DNA from: Enterococcus sp. BWR-S5 | GTDB taxonomy: Bacteria; Bacillota; Bacilli; Lactobacillales; Enterococcaceae | Direction of reading: 5' to 3' | Length of the DNA stretch: 64,000 bases | Assembly (NCBI RefSeq): GCF_016745255.1 | Contig: NZ_JADOEQ010000004.1 | Location: forward strand, 186,001-250,000 | Notes under the pieces: model-generated | Databases searched by the model: none | What the model saw: only the letters and a program-made list of their open reading frames with translations | Told to the model about the DNA's origin: nothing | Position numbers and translations under genes: made by a program | Shown here: in pieces, positions 37,595 through 46,903 of the stretch | Layout: each line of letters opens with the position of its first letter | Numbering within the stretch: the stretch's first letter is position 1

Positions 37595-38950
37595 TCATTT
37601 CAAAGACTTTTCAAAGAGAATATCATTTTCATTCTTGTCTTGAATGATTGAATCAATATAATCGGTCAGCTCAGAGGACTCCTCTGAGATAATTTGATAT
37701 GCTTTTGACTCTTTGATTTCTTTCACTTCAACATCAGAAATGAAATCTTCACCGGTGAAAAATCGTAGATTCAGCTCACCAACAAGCTCTGCTGCAAGAT
37801 CAAGCTGTTCTTCTTTCGTATAGCCAGCCTCAAGCAAGTAACGATACCCCAGACTGCGACTTTCTTTAATGAACAACTCTTCCAAATAGTCGCTATGGTT
37901 CAACAAATCATCCTTTGATTGATGATTTTCGCGCGCCCATTGGTCTACATCTATTTCTTGCCTTGTATACTTAAGCTTCTGATTATTCACTTGGAGTACC
38001 CCCACCGGATTCGGCGTAATAGCATAAGAAGCTGTCACTATTTCAGTAATACCGGAGTCTTTGTCCGTTAAGATATCCTGAGCATGAATATGCCCGGAAA
38101 AGCACACGGGTACCTCGTATTCCTTAAAAAGAGCAAGCATCTCTTCTGCGTTATTTAAAACAAATCCTTTATTGACCAGTTTATTGTGAGAGAATAAATT
38201 ATGATGCATAAACACAAAGGTTTTCTTCCCTTTTTCCGCACCAAACTCGAGCTGCTCCTTCACCCACTTTTTAGTTGCTTCGTCTATCCTGCCAGCAGTT
38301 GTTGGGTTTCGTGTGGACGGCTCCAAGGTGTAGATATTACTATCTAAAAAAAGAAAATTATACTGCTTGTTCATCGAAACCAAATAGCTTAATGATTTTT
38401 CATCTTGGCTGACTGATTGCTCATAGCCATATTCAGAAAACATTTCTTTAAATTCCTCTGCAGATATCTGCGGTGTTTTTTCCTGTGTATCTCCGCTAAA
38501 TTTTCTGGCCCAACCATCGTGAATGTCATGATTGCCCGGAATAACAAAAATTTCTATACCGGCATCTTTTACCGGAGCAAGCAGCTTCACAAATTGCTCA
38601 GCACTGACAAATTCTCCATTTAATGTAATATCTCCTGTGACAATCAACCCATCCGGTTTTTCCCTCAACAGCTGTGTAGTTAATGCCTGCAAGCTTTCTT
38701 TTTGATAGGTCAAATCTTTTCCGGCAGCGGTTGTCTTGATATATTCAAACGCTTTTCCCTCATCATAAAGCGACTCGTCAATGTAGTGCGTATCCGTTAT
38801 AATCCAAAAATCCATTTCTTCTTTTTGCAGCAAGGTCTCCGCAGCTTTCAGCTCTCTCTTTGTTCCATCATTCTTAAAATGAACAACTGAAAAAATGACA
38901 ATCAGCAGGAGCGCTATCCCACAAACTAATACTGCAATCCGCTTTTTCAT
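37595..38950 (-). CDS. Membrane-anchored metallophosphoesterase
   Basis: A 451-residue protein with an N-terminal TM segment (about 5-24) and a calcineurin-like phosphoesterase domain outside the membrane. Metal-binding motifs appear in order: DTHY (about 53), GDIT (about 104), GNHD (about 141), a HH pair in VFMHHN, and GHIHAQD. The C-terminal 130 residues are a helical extension without a clear domain. It should hydrolyse a phosphoester at the cell surface; the substrate is not indicated. The gene is monocistronic on the minus strand. Confidence 0.88.
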   Translation of the reverse strand: MKKRIAVLVCGIALLLIVIFSVVHFKNDGTKRELKAAETLLQKEEMDFWIITDTHYIDESLYDEGKAFEYIKTTAAGKDLTYQKESLQALTTQLLREKPDGLIVTGDITLNGEFVSAEQFVKLLAPVKDAGIEIFVIPGNHDIHDGWARKFSGDTQEKTPQISAEEFKEMFSEYGYEQSVSQDEKSLSYLVSMNKQYNFLFLDSNIYTLEPSTRNPTTAGRIDEATKKWVKEQLEFGAEKGKKTFVFMHHNLFSHNKLVNKGFVLNNAEEMLALFKEYEVPVCFSGHIHAQDILTDKDSGITEIVTASYAITPNPVGVLQVNNQKLKYTRQEIDVDQWARENHQSKDDLLNHSDYLEELFIKESRSLGYRYLLEAGYTKEEQLDLAAELVGELNLRFFTGEDFISDVEVKEIKESKAYQIISEESSELTDYIDSIIQDKNENDILFEKSLK

Positions 38951-39029
38951 TTATTTCTCCACCTGATATCGTCTAATCAATTTGCTTTAGACGGTTTCGT
39001 CTGCTTTCTGTATATTCGTTAGTCACAAA

Positions 39030-39066
39030 AAATAAACAGCGGGACAGAAGCCACTTCTGTCCCGCC
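39030..39066 (-). terminator. Terminator after the GH73 hydrolase gene
   Basis: GCGGGACAGAAG (39039-39050) pairs with CTTCTGTCCCGC (39054-39065); on the minus strand TGTTTATTTTTT follows. Confidence 0.9.
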
Positions 39067-39085
39067 CTTTTCGATTCCATTTTCT

Positions 39086-40825
39086 TTAAAGAGAAGTCGC
39101 ATATGGCGGAGTTAAAACCAATTCCTGTCCTTCAGTCAAGAAGTATTGATCCAAATTGTTCCATTCCTTCAATGACAGAACTGAAATTCCAGTTTTCTTG
39201 GAAATTTTTGCCAAGGTATCTCCAGATTGCACTTCATATACACTTGAACTCTTCTGCTTAGATGCTGTCAAATTATAAGATGATTTCTCATTTGTTTGTT
39301 CGCCACGAAGTGAGTTAATCACTCGTTGTACACTTCGTAAAGAACGGTCAACGATTTCTTCTGTTTTTACTACTGTTGTTTCTTCAACTACTTCTGTAGT
39401 AGGAATAACCAGCTTTTGACCTACGAAAATCATACGTCGTTCAAATTGATTCCGTTCTAAAATAGCAGAAATTGGAATGTTATATAACTCACTGATAGAT
39501 TTTAATGAATCGCCTTTTTTGACAACATGGTAAATGATATTGAGCTTCTCTTCAAGCGCTTTGTCATCTTCATCTTTTTTAGATAAATCGGTTTTCGCAC
39601 TCTTCTGCCGAACATCTTTATCCATACTGGCGAATGTTTCACTTTTCTCTGTCAACTCATCATATTGTGTAAGATCGTATGCTTCAATCAAACTATTCAA
39701 TTTGGATGCATAACTGGTATCTGTTGCATAGCGACCAGTCAAGAATTTCGTTGCATCTTTGTATTCTTCTGTCTTATTCTTCCAAGTACCGCTATAAAAG
39801 CTCTCATTTCCGCTGATACCACCAGACAACAGCTTCATATAATCAGTTAAGGACTCTTTATATGATGGATACTTTCTAAAGCTTGCACGGATACTAATCA
39901 TATCTCCGCCGCCGGTATCCTCCTGTGTTAGGAAATTAACACTAGCTCCTTCATAGCTTCCTTTAATCCCAAACAAGTTATAGTTTGGTGCAGAAGCCAG
40001 AGCACTGTTCCCGGAACCACTCTCAAGGATGGCCTGCGCAATCATTACAGATGCATACAGATTATTCTTGCCTGCGATTTCACGAGCATCTTCCCCAACT
40101 TCATCAATAAATGCCTGTGTCGTCAAATTCCTAGGAATATAGTACACTGCCGTCGAAATACCATACTGGCTTGTATTGGTTGCACTTGATGTCTGATTGT
40201 ATTGTGTCGTTGCCTGTGAAGGTCCAGCTGTTCCGGCCGAAGCAGTTCCACCTGTCGCGGCATTGTTTTGATTATTGTTAGAAATACTTGGTTTGTTTGG
40301 CTTGTTCGGTTTATTCGGCTTGCTAGAGCTCGTTGTTGTCGAACTGCTTGAGCTGCTGGTCGACGAGCTGCTTGAGCTTGAAGACGAAGACGTACTGGAA
40401 CTGCTGCTTGATGATGACGACGTCGATGAACTATCTGAAGTCGAAGTTGACGTACTGCTGTCAGTCGTACTTTCTTCGGTTTCAGTTGATGATTCCTCCG
40501 TTGTCTCAGTGCTGCTTTCTTCGGTACTGCTCTCCTCTGTACTGCTCTCTTCAGTTGACTCCTCTACACTTGGTTCTTCTACTGTTGTTTCTGTCGTTCC
40601 AACATCAATCGCAGAAGACGAACTTGCTTCAAGGCCTGTATATTCTGTTGTTACTTCTGTCTCCAGTACAACTTCCTGATTCTTCTCGGTACTTTCAATC
40701 ACTGAATCTTCTGTTTTATTCTGTGCAGAAATAATCGTACTTTCTGTGAAAGCGGAAGCCGTAGAAGCAGTCAAAAGTCCGGCACTGGCAAGACATATTC
40801 TTTTTAGACTTTTTTTCCTTTTCAT
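39086..40825 (-). CDS. GH73 N-acetylglucosaminidase with Ser/Thr-rich linker and two LysM domains
   Basis: Start placed at ATG 40823-40825 (MKRKKSLKRICL), behind GAAAGGAAG; a frame reaching 40873 adds 16 residues without such a site. The 579-residue secreted autolysin has a signal peptide, a Glu/Thr then almost pure Ser/Thr linker (about 50-175), and a short Lys-Pro-Asn repeat (KPNKPNKPN). A GH73 domain follows (about 225-385, VMIAQAILESGSGNS with the catalytic Glu), then LysM domains (about 428-472 and 532-576). It should cleave peptidoglycan glycan strands, as enterococcal AtlA does, but it has only two LysM domains and is probably a paralogue. Confidence 0.88.
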   Translation of the reverse strand: MKRKKSLKRICLASAGLLTASTASAFTESTIISAQNKTEDSVIESTEKNQEVVLETEVTTEYTGLEASSSSAIDVGTTETTVEEPSVEESTEESSTEESSTEESSTETTEESSTETEESTTDSSTSTSTSDSSSTSSSSSSSSSTSSSSSSSSSSTSSSSSSTTTSSSKPNKPNKPNKPSISNNNQNNAATGGTASAGTAGPSQATTQYNQTSSATNTSQYGISTAVYYIPRNLTTQAFIDEVGEDAREIAGKNNLYASVMIAQAILESGSGNSALASAPNYNLFGIKGSYEGASVNFLTQEDTGGGDMISIRASFRKYPSYKESLTDYMKLLSGGISGNESFYSGTWKNKTEEYKDATKFLTGRYATDTSYASKLNSLIEAYDLTQYDELTEKSETFASMDKDVRQKSAKTDLSKKDEDDKALEEKLNIIYHVVKKGDSLKSISELYNIPISAILERNQFERRMIFVGQKLVIPTTEVVEETTVVKTEEIVDRSLRSVQRVINSLRGEQTNEKSSYNLTASKQKSSSVYEVQSGDTLAKISKKTGISVLSLKEWNNLDQYFLTEGQELVLTPPYATSL

Positions 40826-41190
40826 GATTTTCTTCCTTTCAGCACATAAACGTTTTCTTGGTTGTCTACACACTTATCTATCTTATGTATCCACTTTTAT
40901 TAAAAACCAATATCCCCCTAGGACACTCGTTACCATTATACCAGAAAAAAAAGCTGTTTTCTTCTCAAAAATTTATAAAATCAGTAAAATTTTGAAGACA
41001 AACAAAGGAAAATCGTCCTTTTTCTCATCAACTTATCATCATAAAGCAGTTATTGAAGCAAGCCTCCCTCCTTTTCAAGAAATAGACACCAATTAATCTC
41101 CTTTTTTTGAAAATCTTCTTTAGCTAATAGTTATAGTCAGTATACTCTATTTTCTCACTCATTTTTACGATTCTGCCTACCTTTTTTAGA
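40826..41190. other. Upstream region of the GH73 gene
   Basis: On the minus strand a TATAAT box (plus-strand 40935-40940) sits about 110 bp before the start codon, in a good position for the promoter. The rest, up to the metQ terminator, is AT-rich and without a recognisable gene or RNA. Confidence 0.45.
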
Positions 41191-41193
41191 TAC

Positions 41194-41241
41194 ACAAAAA
41201 CATCTCTTGAACATTGGCAACAAGGCACTGTTCAAGAGATG
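41194..41241 (-). terminator. Terminator of the lplA-met operon
   Basis: CATCTCTTGAACA (41201-41213) pairs with TGTTCAAGAGATG (41229-41241); TTTTTGTG follows on the minus strand. Confidence 0.88.
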
Positions 41242-41356
41242 AACTTTTATTGAGCTATTCCAAACAGTTACGTTAGAGAGCATCGATTTTCGCCATAATC
41301 ATCTGTTCTGATTACAGCTTGACCATTTTCATCGCTTGACTCCTACTTGCCACAAA

Positions 41357-42187
41357 TCAAAACGCCGGCAGCAATGTATCACTATGATCATTCACCAAAA
41401 ACTCACGGACTTTTTCACTGGTCATTGCTTTTTTCAATGCCTTTATTTTATCAGAATCCTGATTGTCTTCACGTGCCACCAAGCTGATTGCAAAACGATC
41501 ATCAATCGTTTTTTCCAAGAATAACGCGTCTTTTGGTGTCAAACCAACTTTCGCGATGTATGTTGGATAATTATAGACAAGCGCAACATCTTTTTCATTA
41601 TAAGCTTCCGCCAGATTCAATAAGTCTACAGAAAGCCATTCCAGGTTTTTGGAATTTTCAACAATATCTTTAATTGTTCCATCAAAGCCGACGCCCTCTT
41701 TTAGCTTGATTAATCCCTGATCCGCCAGAATAGCCAGCGCACGCCCTTCATTCGAAACATCGCTGGGAAGTGCCACCTTCGCTCCATCCGGAATTTGGTC
41801 AATTGCGGTATATTCCTTTGAATAGAACCCAACTTTTGCGTTGTAAATTTTCTGAATCATGACTAAGTTTGCTTCTTTTTCACTGTTGAATTTCTCCATA
41901 AACGGCTCATGCTGTGCAAAGTTCGCATCGACTTCTTTATTGTTTAACAACTCATTGTACTGAATATTATCATTGACCTGAACCAATTCAATTTCATAGC
42001 CTTCATCCTTGATTACTTCAGCCGCTATTTCTACAACATCTGTCATTGGCGGCATGTGGGAAGCCACCTTTATTACGTTATTCTCCTTTGTTGCTTCCTT
42101 GTCTGCCACTTGTCCCTCATTGCTGCAGCCGGCAACTATCACTGCAATCAGCCCCATAGCTAAGAATAGTCCTACATACTTTTTCAT
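41357..42187 (-). CDS. metQ: MetQ/NlpA-family substrate-binding lipoprotein
   Basis: A 276-residue lipoprotein (lipobox AVIVAGC, Cys about 21) of the NlpA/MetQ family. Conserved stretches include VKVASHMPPMTDV, NKEVDANFAQHEPFM and IVEN-type segments. The family binds methionine and related compounds outside the membrane and feeds MetNI. It is the last gene of an operon that starts with a lipoate ligase gene, so its real ligand may differ from methionine. The symbol is given by family only. Confidence 0.8.
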   Translation of the reverse strand: MKKYVGLFLAMGLIAVIVAGCSNEGQVADKEATKENNVIKVASHMPPMTDVVEIAAEVIKDEGYEIELVQVNDNIQYNELLNNKEVDANFAQHEPFMEKFNSEKEANLVMIQKIYNAKVGFYSKEYTAIDQIPDGAKVALPSDVSNEGRALAILADQGLIKLKEGVGFDGTIKDIVENSKNLEWLSVDLLNLAEAYNEKDVALVYNYPTYIAKVGLTPKDALFLEKTIDDRFAISLVAREDNQDSDKIKALKKAMTSEKVREFLVNDHSDTLLPAF

Positions 42188-42198
42188 GCTAGTTCCTC

Positions 42199-42873
42199 CT
42201 AATGTTTTTTATCTAAATATTTTGCCAGTCGACTACCGCCAATCTGGATAAAGCTCACAGCAATAATCATGAGAACTATTGCTGTATACATCAATCCATA
42301 CTCATATCTCTGATAACCGTAGCGCATAGCAAAATCACCTATACCGCCACCGCCGACAACACCCATGACGGTTGAGTAGGAAACCATGCTCACAATAACA
42401 GAGGTCAAGCTCAGGACTAATCCCGCTCTGGCCTCTACATAAAGAAACTGAAAGATCAGCTGACGATGTTCAGCACCCAGAGTATCCGCCAGCTCTGTTA
42501 CTTCATCAGGAACCTCCAGCAGTACTTGCTCCACCAGCCGTGAATAAAGCGCGGCTGAAACAAAGCCTAATGGAAAAGCTGCAGCTCTCGTCCCAAATGC
42601 TGTACCCAGCACAGCCCTTGTCAAAGGAATTAACGCGATAACCAATAGTAAAAAAGGAAACGAACGGATGACATCTACCACCCGATTTAATAGAATCACC
42701 AACACCTTTGAAGAGCGGTCTGTCCGCTTTCTCATGAGATACAAAAAAGTGCCCAGCGGCAGCCCTACAAGAACAGCGGAGAAAACCGAATACATCAGCA
42801 TTTCGCCACTTTCCAACAAGGACTTGAGCAATTCAGGAAGATAGTAAGCGAGCTGTGTCAAATAGGCATTCAT
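42199..42873 (-). CDS. metI: MetI-family ABC permease
   Basis: A 224-residue permease with five to six TM helices and the EAA-type loop LADTLGAEHRQLIFQFLYVEARAGL, of the size and pattern of MetI. Its start overlaps the ATPase stop by four bases and its stop lies 11 bp before the binding-protein gene, so the three subunits are translationally coupled. Specificity follows the binding protein and is uncertain. Confidence 0.85.
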   Translation of the reverse strand: MNAYLTQLAYYLPELLKSLLESGEMLMYSVFSAVLVGLPLGTFLYLMRKRTDRSSKVLVILLNRVVDVIRSFPFLLLVIALIPLTRAVLGTAFGTRAAAFPLGFVSAALYSRLVEQVLLEVPDEVTELADTLGAEHRQLIFQFLYVEARAGLVLSLTSVIVSMVSYSTVMGVVGGGGIGDFAMRYGYQRYEYGLMYTAIVLMIIAVSFIQIGGSRLAKYLDKKH

Positions 42874-43601
42874 GTCAACCGCTCCTTTACTCGCTCATAG
42901 TAAGAAGAAAATACAGTTTCTTTCTGCTGCGGAGATAAAACAACCGTCTCAAGCAAGCGACCATTTTCCAAAATTGCCGCACGGCTGCAAAGCTGCTGAA
43001 TCAGCTCCAGCTCATGACTGACAAGAATGATTGTTGTTCCCAGCTCTTGGTTAATTTTCCTCAGTAGTGCCATCACTTCATAAGCATTTTGACCATCCAA
43101 TGCTGAAGTCGGTTCATCACACAAGAGCAAGTCAGGAGCGTTAACCAGCGCTCTGGCGATTGCGACTCGTTGTCGCTCCCCACCGCTCAGCTGCTTGGGA
43201 TAATCATTCATCTTCCCTTCCAGTCTGACAAAGCGCAACGCTTCCTTGGCCTTTTCCTGTTTTTTTTCTCCCGCCAGCTTCAGTGGAAGTGCGACATTTT
43301 CCAACACCGTTCGGTTATAAAGCAGATTGAAATGTTGAAAAATCATTCCAATGTTTCGCCGTCTTTGTCGCTGGATATCCTTTGATTCGGAAAAAATGTC
43401 CTGACCATCCATCCTAATCTGTCCATTATCAGGTTTTTCCAACCGATTCAACAGCCTCAAAAGCGTTGATTTTCCAGATCCGCTCTCCCCAATCACACCA
43501 AAAATTTCTTTGGATGGGATAACCAAATCAAGCTCCTCTAACGCATATTTTCTCGTTCCTCTATGCTCATAAACTTTACTTACTTTATCAAATACAATCA
43601 T
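42870..43601 (-). CDS. metN: MetN-like ABC ATPase lacking the NIL regulatory domain
   Basis: A 243-residue ATPase with Walker A GESGSGKST, signature LSGGERQR, Walker [13 protein letters not shown] and switch TTIILVSHE. Typical MetN is about 340 residues and ends in a C-terminal NIL/ACT-like domain that binds methionine and inhibits transport. This protein stops straight after the ATPase core, so that feedback cannot operate. It starts 10 bp after the lipoate ligase gene. Confidence 0.85.
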   Translation of the reverse strand: MIVFDKVSKVYEHRGTRKYALEELDLVIPSKEIFGVIGESGSGKSTLLRLLNRLEKPDNGQIRMDGQDIFSESKDIQRQRRRNIGMIFQHFNLLYNRTVLENVALPLKLAGEKKQEKAKEALRFVRLEGKMNDYPKQLSGGERQRVAIARALVNAPDLLLCDEPTSALDGQNAYEVMALLRKINQELGTTIILVSHELELIQQLCSRAAILENGRLLETVVLSPQQKETVFSSYYERVKERLT

Positions 43602-43611
43602 TCGTTGTTTT

Positions 43612-44628
43612 CTATTTATCCATCATCAGACGAATAAACTCCTCCTCGGAAATATTGGTAAAATATTCATGAAATTCGATTGCTGCGATTGCGTTCTCCA
43701 GCGACTGCTGCGTGTAATCTAAGCCAATCAACAGCGCTTCAAATTCCTCTGTATCCTTTTGATTGAAGTAATCACCATAGATTTTCAATGCCGTGATTTT
43801 TCCCTTTTCTATTGATAATCCGATTTCAACCAATCCGCCGGCAAACTTTTTTTCTCTATGGATTGTAAACTTAGGCGCCTCTCCGTAAATCCACTGAGGG
43901 TTTCCGTAAACATCTCTGACGAGCCGCTGAATCTCTTTTTGATCCGCTTCAGTCAACTCATATCTTTTTCCTTCAATTTCTTTCAAATCAGCTGCCTCAA
44001 ACAGTTGCAGTAGTAATTGATTTCGAAATTCTTCGATTGTCAACGTTTGATAGGCGCTATCCAAGTATGGTTTTAGATTGGTCACATGGCTTCTGACAGA
44101 TTTCGTTCCCTTTGATTCGATTTTTATCTTAGAAACATTCAACACATTGGTCATTTCTACCAAGTCAACATCGAACATCAAGGTCCCGTGCATGTACATC
44201 TTTTTCCCTTTTTTATACATCGCATTACCGGAAAACTTCTTGTCATCAATGAACAAATCGTTGCGACCATTCATTTTTGCTTCGGTGGCACCCATTCGAT
44301 GAAGCGCCGTAAGTATTGGCTGAGTCAATGTCTTAAAATCACCAAAGCTCTTATTTGCAGCCTCCATCACAAAGCTGAAGCTGACATTTCCTAAATCATC
44401 ATAGACTGCTCCACCGCCAGACTGTCGTCGCGTAATCGTGATATGCTTTTGCTGCGCATAAGTCATATCGATTTCAGCTAAGGCATTCTGATTGCGGCCA
44501 ATGATTACACAGGGCTTTTGAATATAAAAAAGGACGAGCGGCTCGTCGAAGTCTAACTGATTCAGCAGATATTGTTCCGCTGCCAAATTTTCTCTTATAT
44601 CTCTGGATTCAAGCAACACGTAATACAT
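43612..44628 (-). CDS. lplA: Lipoate-protein ligase
   Basis: Start placed at ATG 44626-44628 ([16 protein letters not shown]), downstream of GAGGGA; the longer frame adds ten residues without a better site. The 338-residue protein has the LplA motifs [15 protein letters not shown] (about 70-84) and [19 protein letters not shown] (about 132-150) and the C-terminal accessory domain. It activates lipoate with ATP and attaches it to the lipoyl domains of 2-oxoacid dehydrogenases or GcvH. It is the first gene of an operon with a MetNIQ-type importer. Confidence 0.92.
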   Translation of the reverse strand: MYYVLLESRDIRENLAAEQYLLNQLDFDEPLVLFYIQKPCVIIGRNQNALAEIDMTYAQQKHITITRRQSGGGAVYDDLGNVSFSFVMEAANKSFGDFKTLTQPILTALHRMGATEAKMNGRNDLFIDDKKFSGNAMYKKGKKMYMHGTLMFDVDLVEMTNVLNVSKIKIESKGTKSVRSHVTNLKPYLDSAYQTLTIEEFRNQLLLQLFEAADLKEIEGKRYELTEADQKEIQRLVRDVYGNPQWIYGEAPKFTIHREKKFAGGLVEIGLSIEKGKITALKIYGDYFNQKDTEEFEALLIGLDYTQQSLENAIAAIEFHEYFTNISEEEFIRLMMDK

Positions 44629-44884
44629 CCTGATTCCCTCATTTCTATCGGCTTCCATAGCGTCTCACAAAACAACGGCTTTATTATATCATCGAGAAAA
44701 TTAAATCACATCTTTTATGCTCAAAAACCATTATTAATCATGGCTTAGACAACCTTTTATATAACAGATTAAGAAACTAGTACAATTGTTTTTCAGGCTT
44801 ACCTAAGAAGAGAAGTTGAGTCCGTTGATTCTTTATAAAGGATGCAGCAAAAGTGTTCAGCTTCTAGAACCAGTTATCAGCCAA
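44629..44884. other. Upstream region of lplA
   Basis: A minus-strand TATAAT lies about 55 bp before the lplA start (GATATAATAAAG read on the minus strand), a plausible -10. I see no T-box, SAM or other riboswitch signature in this stretch. Confidence 0.45.
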
Positions 44885-44932
44885 AACAAAAAAGCGCTGC
44901 AGAAACCTCATAAAAGTTTCCGCAGCGCTTTG
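44885..44932 (-). terminator. Terminator after the HdeD-like gene
   Basis: AAAGCGCTGC-GAAAC pairs with GTTTC-GCAGCGCTTT around CTCATAAAA; a TTTTTTG run follows on the minus strand. Confidence 0.9.
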
Positions 44933-44940
44933 ATAGCGAA

Positions 44941-45480
44941 TCAATCATCAATTTTTTTCAGTTGAATAAATGTCAGGAATTCTGAGATTCCCATAAAAAT
45001 TAGTATTCCGCCAAACAGTTGGAATAATAGCAGTACACTTCTAAATGGATTGAAGACTAACAAAAGCCCACCAACCACTAGGATGATTCCATAAACCAGA
45101 AAAAGTGTCCAGTTCACATTCACATATTGTTTTAGATTAAATGCCTGTACAATACGTGAGGTACCAAAAACTGCAATCAACACTCCTAAGAATATTGGTA
45201 GAATACTAACAATTCCCTTCGCAAAAATCAACACGATTACAGCTACAAGTAATAGAAAAACACCCATGACAAAGCTGCTGTTGTAGCCGCCTGAAGAACG
45301 TTTTTCCTTAACTCCATCCATCAAATTCAGTATACCCATAAATGCCAAATAACCGGAAACCGCATAAACCGCAACTTTAAATACTACAGACGGATTGATT
45401 ACTACCGCTAAGCCCAATAATATATAAACAAGTCCTCTAAGCAATGCATATTTTTTTATTTGATGAATTAATGTATCCAT
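44941..45480 (-). CDS. HdeD-family (DUF308) membrane protein
   Basis: Start placed at ATG 45478-45480 (MDTLIHQIKKYALLRG) behind AGGAGGGG; the longer frame reads through this site. The 179-residue protein has six TM helices in three similar pairs, with the repeated pattern LGxxxxxxP (GLAVVINPSVVF, GGLLLVFNPFRSV) typical of the HdeD/DUF308 family. In E. coli HdeD is linked to acid resistance; the function in Firmicutes is not established. It is monocistronic. Confidence 0.88.
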   Translation of the reverse strand: MDTLIHQIKKYALLRGLVYILLGLAVVINPSVVFKVAVYAVSGYLAFMGILNLMDGVKEKRSSGGYNSSFVMGVFLLLVAVIVLIFAKGIVSILPIFLGVLIAVFGTSRIVQAFNLKQYVNVNWTLFLVYGIILVVGGLLLVFNPFRSVLLLFQLFGGILIFMGISEFLTFIQLKKIDD

Positions 45481-45584
45481 GTGAATCCCCTCCTTGTTCT
45501 TTTCCTTATTGTATAAATTTTTCGTCATAAACACTACTAATTTGAATCGCTATTTGCCTTCTTTTCTTTCTACAGCGCTAAAAT

Positions 45585-45626
45585 ACAAAAAAAGAACAAC
45601 TATCAGTTGTTCCTGACAGTTGTTCT
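45585..45626 (-). terminator. Terminator after the Apf-like gene
   Basis: AAAGAACAACT and AGTTGTTCT pair around a loop; TTTTTTT follows on the minus strand. Confidence 0.88.
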
Positions 45627-45644
45627 ATGTTTAGTTGACTCTGA

Positions 45645-46220
45645 TTAATACCAACCGTTGGCTAACCAGAATGCTTGTGCTGCTTCCCATGAACCGTAGC
45701 GCTGTGCTACATATTGGTCTGCTACACGCTCTTGGTTCGCTTCTGAATAGTCACCATTTAGGTATGAAGCATCTAATTGGTATCTTCCGATGTATCTACC
45801 GTTTGTTGCTGAATAAGAACCGCTTGATTCTTTTTGAGCAATCCATTCTTTTGCAGATGAAGATGTTCCAGTATATGTTGATTCAGCTGCTGCAGTTGTT
45901 GTTGCAGGTGCAGCTGTTTCTGTTGTTGTTTGTACTTCTGTTTGAGCGACTGGTGCAGCCGTTTCAACGACTGTGCCATCGTTTGTTTTAACAACGAGTT
46001 GTTGTCCGGCAAAAATCATGTTGACATTCGAAATATTGTTGTCAGCAGCAATTGCCTCAATCAGTGAGTTGTCTCCACTGAATTGTTGTGAGATTTTAGA
46101 AAGTGAATCTCCTGATTGTACTGTATATAAAGTGTCTGCATGTGCGTCCGCTGTTCCGGCAAAGATTCCAAAGCCTGCTGCTAAAATTGTTCCTACAAGA
46201 ATTGTTTTAATAGATCGCAT
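45645..46220 (-). CDS. Secreted LysM protein with Apf-type transglycosylase-like C-terminus
   Basis: A 191-residue secreted protein: signal peptide (1-28, ending DAHA), LysM domain (about 30-78, YTVQSGDSLSKISQQF), an Ala/Thr/Val-rich linker (80-120) and a C-terminal domain (122-191). The latter reads AKEWIAQKESSGSYSATNGRYIGRYQLDASYLNG and ends AFWLANGWY. This end is the aggregation-promoting-factor/resuscitation-type fold of lactic acid bacteria, with Glu in the QKESSG motif as likely catalytic residue. It should act on peptidoglycan. A long leader and strong terminator suggest high, regulated expression. Confidence 0.88.
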   Translation of the reverse strand: MRSIKTILVGTILAAGFGIFAGTADAHADTLYTVQSGDSLSKISQQFSGDNSLIEAIAADNNISNVNMIFAGQQLVVKTNDGTVVETAAPVAQTEVQTTTETAAPATTTAAAESTYTGTSSSAKEWIAQKESSGSYSATNGRYIGRYQLDASYLNGDYSEANQERVADQYVAQRYGSWEAAQAFWLANGWY

Positions 46221-46548
46221 TTATTTAATTCCTCCATAAAAATGTTTTGTCATCTCTCATATGAGACTTTCCATACTTTATCATCCCTCCGTATTTCATA
46301 GGTGAAAATATCGTGACAATTCATTACAAGGATTTATTTTTCGTAACACTTTGTAAAAAAAACGCCTGAAAAACCCTTTATTAATGAGTTTTCATTGTCG
46401 TTTTCCATTTTCAAAAAACTTACATTTTTTATAAAAAACTGCCGAAATTATAGTTTGCTTATTTTTTTTTAATCTTTTTCTTGTAAAAATTGTTTCTTTT
46501 TTTCAATTAAAGACCCTTTTATAGCATAATTGTAATGTAAAAAGTCAA
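46221..46548 (-). promoter_or_regulatory. Promoter and long leader of the Apf-like gene
   Basis: On the minus strand TTGACT (plus 46543-46548) and TATAAA (plus 46518-46523) suggest a promoter, with a 19-bp spacer that is longer than ideal. Transcription from it would give a leader of about 290 nt. The leader holds ACGGAGGGATGATAAAG, a TCTCATATGAGA palindrome near the end and the true GGAGG site at about 46230. I find no riboswitch signature. 46549-46789 holds nothing recognisable. Confidence 0.4.
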
Positions 46549-46789
46549 GCTTTATGCTGTTTACAGCTCATTTCCAGTAATATTCATCGAAAATAATACT
46601 AGTTTTTTCACGAGTTTCTACTATGAATATAGAAATAGGAAACGGACAAAAAATTTTATGTATACAATAGAAGATTATGCCAAATTCTCTCCATGCGACG
46701 AGTAACCACAGAAGCAGAAATGTTTTGCTATAGAACTAAGCAGGTATTTTTCATCATCCGAAATACCATTTATCCGATTTTAGAGTAAA

Positions 46790-46880
46790 GAAAAAAGCGG
46801 GAGCCATGAAGTACCCCTTAAGTTAGATCAAAAAATCTAACCTAGTGAGCGTACTTCACCAACTATATTGCCCCACTCTC
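46790..46880 (-). terminator. Elaborate terminator structure after queG
   Basis: On the minus strand GTGGGGC and GCTCCCGC form an outer stem, GAAGTAC/GTACTTC a middle stem and GTTAGAT/ATCTAAC an inner one, followed by TTTTTT. It is larger than a simple terminator and may also be a repeat element. Confidence 0.6.
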
Positions 46881-46903
46881 TTGCTAATTCTCTATCACTT
46901 TGT

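Noticed and set aside
40275-40679. Plus-strand frame of 134 residues rich in Leu, Glu, Ser and Val
   Set aside because: It is antisense to the Ser/Thr-rich linker of the GH73 hydrolase, has no ribosome binding site and no family resemblance.
46221-46548. Leader of the Apf-like gene considered for a c-di-AMP (ydaO) riboswitch
   Set aside because: The conserved core segments of that riboswitch are not present by eye.
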